A stretch of DNA of 64,000 bases from Roseateles sp. XES5 (GTDB taxonomy: Bacteria > Pseudomonadota > Alphaproteobacteria > Rhizobiales > Rhizobiaceae): NCBI RefSeq assembly GCF_020535545.1, contig NZ_CP084752.1, forward strand, positions 930,001 through 994,000. Direction: 5' to 3'. Every line of letters starts with the position of its first letter. Position 1 is the stretch's first letter. Made by a program: the position numbers and the translations under genes. Positions 56,501 to 63,235 of the stretch are shown piece by piece. Under the pieces are notes generated by a model. The model was not told the origin of the DNA and ran no database searches. It saw only the letters and a list, made by a program, of their open reading frames with translations.

Positions 56501-57949
56501 AAGCGGGGTGCGGCCGGCCGAAGCGGCAGCGATGAGCGCCGGAGCCGAGGGCTGGTCCGCCGTCGCGGCAAGCCGGTCGCGGTAGTCTTCCAGAAGACCG
56601 TTCAGGGCCGATTCCGTATGCGCCGACACCATGAAGTAGCCGCCTTCGGCCGCCGGGGCGGCAGCAGCAGGACGCGGCAGCGGGTCGGAAACGACGACAT
56701 GCGCATTCGTGCCGCCGAAGCCGAAGGAGTTGATGCCGGCAAGGCGGGGGCGCTGGCTGCGCAACAGTGGCAGCGGCGTCGCCGTCACGCTGACATTGAG
56801 GCCGGCGAAATCGATGGCGTCGTTCGGCGTATCGAAGAACAGCGAAGCCGGGAGATAGTCGTGCTCCAGCGCCATGACGGCCTTGAGCACGCCGAAGAGG
56901 CCCGAGGCCGGCTCCGTGTGGCCGATATTCGTCTTGATCGAACCGAGCGGGATGGGTGCATGGCGCTGTCCGCCGATGACCTGGCCGATGGCCCAGACTT
57001 CCGCGGGGTCGCCGACCTTCGTGCCAGTGCCATGCCCTTCGATGAAGGCGAGATGATTCGGGTCGATCGCCGGATCGGCATAGATTTCCTGCAGCAGGCG
57101 GGCCTGCGCTTCCTGCGAAGGCAGCGAGATGCCGTTCGTGCGGCCGGCCGAATTGACGCCGGTGGCAAGAATGCGACCCCGGCTGCGGTCGCCCGCGGCG
57201 GCAGCCTTGTCGCTGCGACGCAGGACAACGACGGCCGCGCCTTCGGCGCGCACATAGCCGGATGCATCATTGTCATAGGCACGGCAGCGGCCCTCGGGCG
57301 AGAGCATGCGCGCCTGCGCGAAGCCGACGAAGGGCAAAGGATGGTTGAGCAGGTTGACGCCGCCGACGATGGCCGTGTCGATCTCGCCGCGATTGAGCGC
57401 GCGAACGGCCTGGTCGAGCGCGACGAGGGAGGAGGAGCAGGCCGTATCGATCGTCAGGCTCGGTCCGCTGAGGCCGAAAATGTGCGAGAGGCGGTTGGCG
57501 ACGATGGAAAGCGTGTTGCCCGTCATGAAATACGGACCGCCCGCGGCCGGGTCCTCCGTGGAGAGGTTGGCGCTGTCGAGGCTCGATGCGCCGATATAGA
57601 CCCCGATGGCCTCTTCCTGCAACGACGAGAGGGTGATGTTGGAATCTTCCAGCGCGCGCCAGGTCACGGCCAGCAGGAGGCGCTGCTGCGGGTCCATCGC
57701 CATCGCTTCGCGCCGCGACAGGCCGAAAATGCGTGGGTCGAAGGTATCGATATCGTCGATGACGCCGGCGGCGAATGTATAGGTCTTGCCGGAGACGCTC
57801 GGGCTCGGGTGCCAGAAACGCGAGCGATCCCAGCGGTTGGCCGGAACCTCGGTTACGGCGCACTGGCCACGGCGCAACAAATCGAACAACTGCGACGCAG
57901 AACCAGCCCCCGGAGCTACAGCGGCGTATCCGATAATTTCAACCGTCAT
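50546..57949 (-). CDS. rkpA: Highly reducing type I polyketide/fatty acid synthase (RkpA-like)
   Basis: 2,467 residues. Domains in order: KS (about 1-425, C171 in DTACSSSLVALD, H306 in GHGTGTKVGD, H344 in NIGHTEPASG); AT (about 520-820, S617 in GHSIGEVAAAH); DH (about 880-1170, H918 in HVVDGRAIMPG); a degenerate methyltransferase-like segment (about 1200-1560, no glycine-rich SAM loop); ER (about 1735-2040, IHGAAGGVGLAAIQIA); KR (about 2070-2270, VVVGGIGGFGLSA, NYVAANGYLE); and ACP (about 2340-2440, S2392 in GLDSLMAVEL). No thioesterase. A full reducing set makes a saturated acyl chain. ATG 57949 or a GTG two codons upstream could start it; neither has a strong ribosome-binding site. rkpA of S. 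meliloti is the rhizobial precedent in capsule biosynthesis. Confidence 0.93.
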   Translation of the reverse strand: MTVEIIGYAAVAPGAGSASQLFDLLRRGQCAVTEVPANRWDRSRFWHPSPSVSGKTYTFAAGVIDDIDTFDPRIFGLSRREAMAMDPQQRLLLAVTWRALEDSNITLSSLQEEAIGVYIGASSLDSANLSTEDPAAGGPYFMTGNTLSIVANRLSHIFGLSGPSLTIDTACSSSLVALDQAVRALNRGEIDTAIVGGVNLLNHPLPFVGFAQARMLSPEGRCRAYDNDASGYVRAEGAAVVVLRRSDKAAAAGDRSRGRILATGVNSAGRTNGISLPSQEAQARLLQEIYADPAIDPNHLAFIEGHGTGTKVGDPAEVWAIGQVIGGQRHAPIPLGSIKTNIGHTEPASGLFGVLKAVMALEHDYLPASLFFDTPNDAIDFAGLNVSVTATPLPLLRSQRPRLAGINSFGFGGTNAHVVVSDPLPRPAAAAPAAEGGYFMVSAHTESALNGLLEDYRDRLAATADQPSAPALIAAASAGRTPLRHRFVAQGKKPRDIIAAIDDQLAGRAVSVAAVGETPVGEPRVAFLFAGNGAQWAGMGVDALRANADFRRHFTAISALFEDQIGEKLTTLLTAEDLADRLSDTRVAQPLLFSIQVALAQCLIGAGIRPAAVLGHSIGEVAAAHIAGALSLVDAVAVVAVRSRCQHVTQGKGTMAAALCGEEAARDFIRRNNLDGLTVAAVNAGNSVTISGPKEEIASLRSLGRRQKLAVQLLDIDYPFHHPLVDEAKDEFLKTLPKIAPRATEYDFISTVTGERLDGTALDGAYWWRNVREPVYFMQGMARALAQGCNLLVEISPKPILTNYLKDAVKTSGAAAQLMQTLDKAEGEGTADPVANCIIRALAHGAALPRAQRNAAIDLPGVPFEPESMIGTPTSDGYDLFGRHMTRSYSLAGWRADPNGTAWKNHIDGRLFPDLAEHVVDGRAIMPGAGFIEIALQVAQQALGTDAVQLTNIELLRPLELGSTIVELSTVISRETGTIEIRSRERLSADDWTLHVVCRCQKVMPATRAPALAALDASAENVSPERIYTIASSFGLDYGPAFRLAKTVRTDQQRRIDVALAPGAEPAHSMLAWGVNPMLLDAAFHGLVGLFDRFSGDAEGAPYIPVHFGAVTQLAAGLQPRRARIEVERVSAHSIKARFVLETEDGRPVLLLEDCRFRRTWLQQHHTPASLTFHYEAVPVAAAIVGQPALSAPAFALAAPDAATPDDASLLLQAAVLRACHDIVLPLVDASGRIAPVSLPGDRSFQDFLTNALFVLGEAGLAAQSDGVWTVEAVSDLPETGETLAEFTAERPDRGAEAVLLAEIRAGVLRHLEYLHTGGTEALELGGKTMRQAIRLHSPQARERNALVFVAAEKAVVDGAKNAPVIVQVGAAAPGFSRRLADLAARAGGKLVIVEPSDDLRRAAEVTFGTSGRVTVLGTAEALRGADVIVSTCDRLHAMLEADEALSGALAAGLASGARLLAAETPASLLYDVFFGLTAGWFSASLSQGFPVGRLASESDWSRRLASLAADRHALQSVQRPYGSLLLIEVSPLAEGGAALPQEATPFLPLGTAAGALTGLAAIDLHQPAADLTAAIQAIGEPGNAADLLLYVAPAGGADDEAVLARDAHGLAKVAETLQASTAKRRPKLLLLLAGGAPDGAREGDLAPSPLATGLWTFARVLANEFSEVDIHLVDAASADWHKAIDLAGAGHDEREWRIAGGARHAEAFRAVGGPVAASDVSRLDFPAATVRQRTPSRVDSLYWESMERPVPAAGEVLVEVAAAGLNFRDVMWAMGLLPEEALEDGFAGATIGMEFSGRVTAVGDGVDDLAVGDRVMGIGPAAFSTHTVIRRAGLARLPDELDLVAAATVPVTFLTAWYALVELGRARAGETLLIHGAAGGVGLAAIQIAKVLGLTIIGTAGSDEKRSYLRSLGVDMVFDSRSLSFVADVKAATGGEGVDLVLNSLFSDAMERSIELVKPFGRFLELGKRDYYADRKIGLRPFRRNVSYFGIDADQLPLKAPALTKAIFADLGALFAKGDLRALPYRTFEHDEIADAFRLMQNAGHIGKIVLLPPQAGEDAVAAAIGAPIAFDADGIHVVVGGIGGFGLSAADWLAARGARRLALVTRRGTSDAETDAAIAAWKTRGIAASLHACDVTDAKAVDALLADLRKEAPVKGLVHAAMVLDDALLPNLTEERFRRVIDVKARGAAILDKATRKDALDYFLMFSSATTLIGNPGQGNYVAANGYLEGLARARRAEGLPGLAVAFGAISDRGYLARNDDVGDLLARRIGNTAMKAATALAMVEAHMRGDPGTLEAAVVVCSPIDWAAARNLKIVGTPLFEVLLKQAGPAGSGSGGDTVDLTALVAEKSEAEALEALYAIVAQEMATILRVPESSLGRDKVLKDVGLDSLMAVELALGFKEKTGFDIPITSVGDTTTIENVVRNLYEKVARAEEAEHDGNEMDHIEALAEQHTGSSAPAVSRGR

Positions 57950-58207
57950 GGTCACCCAACATTGTCTACTATTGCTTGGTCTGAAAGCTTGAGGGAACCC
58001 GTCCTTCCCAAAAGCCCATGCGGAAACACCCAGAGTTGTTCACCACCTAATATAATAGAGGCAATACAGGACGCCGGGCCGCCAATGCAAGACCGCAGTC
58101 TGACATAAACGAAGCAATATGATGTTCACACTCCGCAAATGCGAGTAAGAGAAATTGAGGTCAATAGTCCTTCACGATTACGGACTGTAGCCGTCTCTTA
58201 TTCGGTT
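57950..58207. other. AT-rich spacer upstream of rkpA
   Basis: There is no gene in about 250 bp. A TATTATAT element on the minus strand near 58048-58055 may be a -10 box for rkpA; I could not match a convincing -35. Confidence 0.45.
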
Positions 58208-59470
58208 TCAAGCGGCAACCACCGCACTTTCGCCGTTCACATCGAGCAGGCGGCACGCGATGGCTTCGGCCGCCGCCGAGGATCCGTCCTGCGAATAAAA
58301 GTTGCCGCGCACCTGATATTTCCCGGCGATCAACCGGAAAAAGGCTTCCGCAAGCGGCTTTTCCGCCGGAACCGGATCGGCCCAGAAGGCGTCGAGCGTG
58401 CCCGGATAACAAAGACCGGGCGCGTCGAAGACGGCGGAACCCAGCACCTTCACGGCCTTCTGCCGCTTGAAAGCGCCGATCACGGCCGTCGAATTGACGG
58501 TGACAAGGCCCCTCGCCCCGTCGATCAACCGGTCGAGATTGCCGCCATCGACGACGTGAACGCGCTCCGCGATCCCATCGCGCGCGGCTTGCCCGGCAAT
58601 ATAGGCGCGCCAATCGATCAGGCCGTTGTCGAGCGGATGCAGCTTGATCAGAAGCTGGCAGTCGGCCGGCGCGTTCGCGGCGAAGGACGTCACGACCGTG
58701 GAGATCGCTTCCTGCTGGTTCGCGAAGGGAGAATGCGCGCGCAACTGATAATCCGTTTGCAACTGCAGCGGGTATACGAAGAACGGTTTCCCACTGGCAA
58801 GCATTTGCGCGCATGTCGCCTCAGCGGCCTGTTCGGTACGCTTCTTGCGCATCAGCCGCCCGACCCACCCGGCATATTCGGCAAGCGGATGGAACAGCGC
58901 GTGCCGGCGGTAATGCGGGTATAGGAACCACAGGAAGACGTTCGGCAGGTTATAGAGAAGGTCGTAGCCGGCCTCGACCGAGAATTTCTGCCGATAGCGG
59001 ATCGCCCAGTCCGGTTCCGGCAATCCCGCCGCCTCGGCAAGGATCTGCTGCGCATCGCGGGGAAAATGCGAATTGGACGACATGCCGTCCCGCTCGAACG
59101 TCACCCAGTCGGGACGCAGATACCCCATCTCGATCACATAGACGTCGACGGACAGCGCCTTGGCGGCCTTGACCGCCGCCTTGTGGTAAGGCCGCTCCTC
59201 GCCGAGCAACAGGAGATCGGTGACGCCGTGACGGACCATGAAGTCGCGCACGAAATCCGGCCAGCGCTCCGGCCGCCCGCGATAATTGGTACCGCCCGGC
59301 CGGCGCCAGAAAATCCAGTCACCGATATTGAGATTGATGTGCAGGCAGGTGTGCCCGCGCGCCTCCAGCCCTGCCGCGCATTTGGAAAAGAGCGGCGAGG
59401 ACGGGCCTTGCAGAAAGAGGAAGGTGCGTTTTGCCTGGCCGCGCGCCGGGATTTCCGCTTCTGCCGTCAT
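58208..59470 (-). CDS. KpsS/KpsC-like capsule polysaccharide protein (RkpJ-like)
   Basis: 420 residues. It begins RTFLFLQGPSSPLFSKCAAGLEARGH, with the QGPSSPLF motif of KpsS/LipB-type capsule proteins, and has a later LIKLHPLDNGLIDW and LVTVNSTAVIGA, typical of the capsule-synthesis family Pfam Capsule_synth. KpsC/S add the Kdo linker to the lipid anchor in Escherichia coli group 2 capsules. The ATG at 59470 overlaps the stop of the upstream gene by 4 nt. RkpJ of S. meliloti is the probable counterpart, but the gene order differs. Confidence 0.82.
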   Translation of the reverse strand: MTAEAEIPARGQAKRTFLFLQGPSSPLFSKCAAGLEARGHTCLHINLNIGDWIFWRRPGGTNYRGRPERWPDFVRDFMVRHGVTDLLLLGEERPYHKAAVKAAKALSVDVYVIEMGYLRPDWVTFERDGMSSNSHFPRDAQQILAEAAGLPEPDWAIRYRQKFSVEAGYDLLYNLPNVFLWFLYPHYRRHALFHPLAEYAGWVGRLMRKKRTEQAAEATCAQMLASGKPFFVYPLQLQTDYQLRAHSPFANQQEAISTVVTSFAANAPADCQLLIKLHPLDNGLIDWRAYIAGQAARDGIAERVHVVDGGNLDRLIDGARGLVTVNSTAVIGAFKRQKAVKVLGSAVFDAPGLCYPGTLDAFWADPVPAEKPLAEAFFRLIAGKYQVRGNFYSQDGSSAAAEAIACRLLDVNGESAVVAA

Positions 59471-61062
59471 GACGGGCGCCGCCGCTGCAGGTCGGCCTGG
59501 GTGAAGAGCGTGCCGAGAAGATTCCAGGGGGCTTCCTCGACCTGAACGGGTGGCGCCGTTCGCCCCTCCGCCGCGCGCGCCAGCGGAACCAGGGCATAGT
59601 CCGTCCGCGGGTCCGGGAAGGGGTCCGCCAGGGTCTTCAACAGCGGCGCATGGTCGCCGTAGAAGGCGAGCCAGACGGGCCGGTCGAGACGATCGAGATA
59701 GGCGATGAGCTGGCCGAGGGCCTCGTCGGTCTTGCGCAGCAGTTCGGTGTAGATGGCGACCGGATCGGTGAGGTCCCCGCACCGCCCCGGCAGCCAGGGT
59801 CCGTGATTGCCCATCGAGGCGACGAAGACGAAAGCCGACTGCTCCTTGCCGATATCCGCGATGATGTCGACGACCATGCTGGTCAGCCGCCGGTCGGAGA
59901 CATAGGGGCCGTCGGTCTGGGGGTCGTGCGCAAAACCATCCAGCATCGTCATGTTGTCGAAGCCGAGCAGCGGCATGGCCCTGTCGCGGAAGAAGAAGGT
60001 GCGCTCGTAGGGATGGACGAAATGCGTGAGCCAGCCGGCCCGCTTCAGACGCATGGGCCAGGCGATGTCGGAATAATGCGCGGCGCGCAGATAGGGATAG
60101 CTGGCATCGACATGGGCGTCTTCCGGCTGAAGGCCGCTCAGGACGGCAAATTCCGTGCGCAGCGTATAACCGCCCTCGAACACGCTCGTCATGCGCCCGG
60201 ATTGCACGGCGCGCGCCCTCATGGCGTCGAGATGGGGCAGATCGAGATCGGGCATGTCGAAATGGCGGAGGTCGTAGAAGGATTCCGACTGCCAGATGAT
60301 GACGAGGGGCGCACTCTCGCTTGCTGCCGCGTCATCCGCATGGACGATCTCCTGGAAGGCATGCTGCAGCGTCGCCATGAGTTCCGCGACGATCTGGTCG
60401 CGGCGCACGCCGATCCAGATCAGGAAGTGATAGACGACCGACGCGAAGGTCCCGAAACGTACGGTGTTGGCGAAGACGTCGAGCGTCTGCAGAACGCTTT
60501 CGCTTACGCGGCGCAGGCGCACGTTGATCGGCTTGACGAACAGCAGGAAATGCGGCCCGAACGCGATGCAAAGGCCGGCGATCACCCAGAGGAAGCGGTT
60601 GTCCGCCGGCAGGATGCTCGGCTCGAAGATGAAGAACAGCGTCGATGCGCCGAACACATAGCCACAGGCGATGATCCAGAACAGCACGTTCAGCTTCGTC
60701 GCGTAGAAGATCTCCTTGTGCTTGAAGACGTCCGCGACGAGCGCGATATCCGAAAAGACCAGCGGCTCGCGGATGAAGATGAACTTGGCGCGCGAGATAG
60801 CGGTGAAGATGACGAAGAAGCTCAGCGTGCCCTGCGCGGCATAGATCGGGCGCCAGGAAATCGCGAAAAAGCCGGCAAAGACCAGCCCGATGATCGGAAG
60901 GCGGGCCAGCGTTTCGAAGGCGATGCGAAAGGGCGTCCGGTCCATGCGGTGCCGCGCGGCCACCGCGCGCGGAAGCGCGAAACGGTCGGTCGCATAGACG
61001 ACGGTGGAGGCCCAGGCGAAACAGGCGGCCGTCAACAGCCAGGGGTTACCAAACCAGTTCAT
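59467..61062 (-). CDS. LTA-synthase-like membrane phosphotransferase/sulfatase-fold protein
   Basis: 531 residues. Four or five membrane helices (about 8-28, 54-70, 80-97, 125-147, 158-176), then a periplasmic alkaline-phosphatase/sulfatase domain with QSESFYD (E260), the predicted nucleophile T300 in EGGYTLRTEF, ASMGNHGPW and FYGDHAPLL. This is the fold of lipoteichoic-acid synthase and related phosphoglycerol transferases. In a capsule cluster it may add a phospho-group to the lipid or polysaccharide. It may correspond to the rkpI position; I leave the symbol blank. Coupled to the KpsS-like gene by overlap. Confidence 0.82.
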   Translation of the reverse strand: MNWFGNPWLLTAACFAWASTVVYATDRFALPRAVAARHRMDRTPFRIAFETLARLPIIGLVFAGFFAISWRPIYAAQGTLSFFVIFTAISRAKFIFIREPLVFSDIALVADVFKHKEIFYATKLNVLFWIIACGYVFGASTLFFIFEPSILPADNRFLWVIAGLCIAFGPHFLLFVKPINVRLRRVSESVLQTLDVFANTVRFGTFASVVYHFLIWIGVRRDQIVAELMATLQHAFQEIVHADDAAASESAPLVIIWQSESFYDLRHFDMPDLDLPHLDAMRARAVQSGRMTSVFEGGYTLRTEFAVLSGLQPEDAHVDASYPYLRAAHYSDIAWPMRLKRAGWLTHFVHPYERTFFFRDRAMPLLGFDNMTMLDGFAHDPQTDGPYVSDRRLTSMVVDIIADIGKEQSAFVFVASMGNHGPWLPGRCGDLTDPVAIYTELLRKTDEALGQLIAYLDRLDRPVWLAFYGDHAPLLKTLADPFPDPRTDYALVPLARAAEGRTAPPVQVEEAPWNLLGTLFTQADLQRRRPS

Positions 61063-61261
61063 GCTTGCTGCTCACGCGCTTTGCGATTGTCCCCGCAAGG
61101 CGCGGACGGGAACAGCCGGCGGAACCCTACCAATCGGTTCTGACAATTTATGCCCCGGCAGGCAAGCCCCGCCAGGGAGATTATATCGCTTCGCGATGGA
61201 TTGCTCCGGGCCTTGTCCGGAGGGGCGAGCAGGGAGATGACCCCGCTCGCGCGATTCGGCA
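61063..61261. other. 199-bp gap between capsule genes
   Basis: No gene is supported. I see no terminator or strong repeat; a minus-strand promoter for the LTA-synthase-like gene could lie here. Confidence 0.4.
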
Positions 61262-62434
61262 TCAGTTGCTCAAGTCGTGCAGGCTCGAGGCGAAGGCCGC
61301 GCCCTGGATGACCGGCGACGCCGTCGTGCTGATGAGCGTCGAGAACTTGCGGACTTCGGCCAGCGAAGAGTTCGCGATGTAGATCAGGTCGCGGTTGGCA
61401 ACCCGGAAGCTCTTCAGGACGAAGAAGCCGGCGGGATCCTTCAGGTCGATCTGATAGATGACGTTGACCGTTCCGTCGGGATACATCGCCCGCGCATTGG
61501 GGGCGAGCCTGCGGACCGTGTCGGCCGGTTCGCGGCGATAGATGAAGATGCCGCGGGCATTGGCGCGATCGTCGTTGAGGCCGCCCACCTTGGCCAGCGC
61601 CTGGTTGAGGTAGAGCTGCGATTCGTCGAACTGCAGCGACGCATTGGCCATCGACGCGCCGAAGACCGTGAAGTTACGCGGCTGGCGGATCAGCGTCACG
61701 ACGTCGTTCGGCTGCACGTAGATGTTTTCGCGCGGGTCCGAGACGAGCTGCTCCATCGGGATGGTTTCGGACTTCGAGCCGCGGGTGATCTGCACCGCAA
61801 GCTGGTGCGATTCCATGCGCGGACCGCCGGCGGTCGCGATGATGTCCATCAGGCGATTGCCACCCGGCAGCAGCGGAATGAGACCGCTGCGGGCGACTTC
61901 GCCCGTCACCGTGACCGTGTTGGAATTGTTCGCGACGACGTTGACGAGGACCTGCGGCTCGACCGCCATGCCCTTCAGCGCCGCTTCGATATCGCCCTTG
62001 ACTTCCTGCGGCGTGCGCCCTGCGACGCGGATCGTGCCGGCATAGGGAACGACGATGGTGCCGTTTTCCGAAACGGGCTGCGGCGGAATCTGCGCGGCGC
62101 CCGGTCCCTTCTCGCCGCCCGAGAACAGGCCGTCCTTGGCCGCTTCCCAGATGACGACGGACACGACGTCGCCGACACCGATCTGCGAGGAACTCGTCTT
62201 TTTCGCGGAACCGAACGCGATGGAAAGCGGACGGGCCTGCTCCTGCGCCAGCATGTCGGCAACGGCCTGGGTTACATTGACCAGCACATAGGGCGTTTCC
62301 GACGCCTTGGAGCCGGACTGGATCGCGTCAGCGCTCGGCCCGGAGCTCGGCAGGACGGTGCAGGACGAAACCAGCAACAACGCGGCCATCGAGGCGGTGG
62401 CGAGGAAAAAACGGCTAAACGACTGCATCCACAT
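61262..62434 (-). CDS. Polysaccharide export lipoprotein (Wza/RkpU-like)
   Basis: 390 residues. Signal peptide with lipobox (ALLLVSSC). The Poly_export domain has VGVGDVVSVVIWEA and GTIVVPYAGTIRVAGRTPQEV, followed by SLBB domains (NTVTVTGEVARSGLIPL, FTVFGASMANASLQF). It forms the outer-membrane pore for capsule export in Wza/KpsD-type systems; RkpU of S. meliloti is the likely counterpart. ATG 62434 (or 62428) has only a weak ribosome-binding site. Confidence 0.85.
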   Translation of the reverse strand: MWMQSFSRFFLATASMAALLLVSSCTVLPSSGPSADAIQSGSKASETPYVLVNVTQAVADMLAQEQARPLSIAFGSAKKTSSSQIGVGDVVSVVIWEAAKDGLFSGGEKGPGAAQIPPQPVSENGTIVVPYAGTIRVAGRTPQEVKGDIEAALKGMAVEPQVLVNVVANNSNTVTVTGEVARSGLIPLLPGGNRLMDIIATAGGPRMESHQLAVQITRGSKSETIPMEQLVSDPRENIYVQPNDVVTLIRQPRNFTVFGASMANASLQFDESQLYLNQALAKVGGLNDDRANARGIFIYRREPADTVRRLAPNARAMYPDGTVNVIYQIDLKDPAGFFVLKSFRVANRDLIYIANSSLAEVRKFSTLISTTASPVIQGAAFASSLHDLSN

Positions 62435-62675
62435 TCAACTTTCAATCATGCCGGCTGCGTCGGCCCGCGGATTTGCGTGGCATGAGTACAGCAGCCAAGG
62501 AGGTTGATCAATATTCAATCTCTGTCAGCCTCTCGGTGGTTCAGATCATTTTCAGACAATTGGATTAAAAATCGTTACCAAACGGAAAGGTCCTCTGCGA
62601 CGGGGCGCCCGCGTCCCTGGATCACCTGCTATTATAGAGTGAAGATTCCCGCGAGCGGCGGCGATTCTCGCCTTT

Positions 62676-63110
62676 TCAGCTCCGCTCGATATCCCGGCGC
62701 AGCACGATGGAGGTGGTGAGGTCCTCGACATTGTCCATGGTCGAGACTTCGTTGCGCAGTTCGTTGAGCGCATTGATCGAGCCCACCTCCACCTCCACCA
62801 CGAGATCCAGCTGGCCGCTGACCGAGGAGACCTTGCGCACGGCGGAGAAGCCAGCGAGGCGGTCGAGCACGCCGAGCGAGGGCGTGCGTTTCAGCGTGAC
62901 GAGCAGGAAAGCCTGGATCTGGCCGTCGTCGAGCTGGCCGATATCGGCCCGGTAGCCGCGGATGATGCCGGCCTTTTCCAGCCGGCCGACCCGTTCCGTG
63001 GTGGCGCTGCGCGACAGACCGATGCGGCCGGCGAGCGACTTCATGGGAATGCGGGCCTCCCGCGAGAGGATGCTGAGGATCGTGCGGTCGATGGCGTCCG
63101 TATCCTGCAT
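62676..63110 (-). CDS. Lrp/AsnC-family transcriptional regulator
   Basis: 144 residues: winged HTH (DAIDRTILSILSREARIPMKSLAGRIGLSRSATTERVGRLEKAGII, quoted in part) and an RAM/AsnC ligand-binding domain (about 65-140, FLLVTLKRTPSLGVLDRLAG, DLVVEVEVGSINALNELRNEV). Members sense amino acids. ATG 63110 follows GAGGGGAAC. Divergent from the phosphotransferase/aminotransferase-type gene at 63236, which it probably controls. Confidence 0.9.
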   Translation of the reverse strand: MQDTDAIDRTILSILSREARIPMKSLAGRIGLSRSATTERVGRLEKAGIIRGYRADIGQLDDGQIQAFLLVTLKRTPSLGVLDRLAGFSAVRKVSSVSGQLDLVVEVEVGSINALNELRNEVSTMDNVEDLTTSIVLRRDIERS

Positions 63111-63170
63111 TGTTCCCCTCCAGAGGCGGCCGACAAGATGACGGTTATTATAAACAGAGTGCAGGCACAA

Positions 63171-63185
63171 CCGGCATAATGCCGG
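63171..63185. promoter_or_regulatory. Palindrome in the Lrp divergent promoter region
   Basis: CCGGCAT-A-ATGCCGG perfect dyad centred 58 bp before the plus-strand gene. Position and symmetry suggest an Lrp-type binding site. Confidence 0.45.
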
Positions 63186-63235
63186 ATGCGCCGGCGTGGC
63201 GTCCATGCAACTCTTTCCATGAAAATGAGGACGCC

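Noticed and set aside
50171..58108. A 2,645-codon open frame on the plus strand across the capsule synthase gene
   Set aside because: It is antisense to a PKS with all catalytic motifs. Its translation is Arg/Gly/Asp-rich without domains, which is usual for the opposite strand of high-GC genes.
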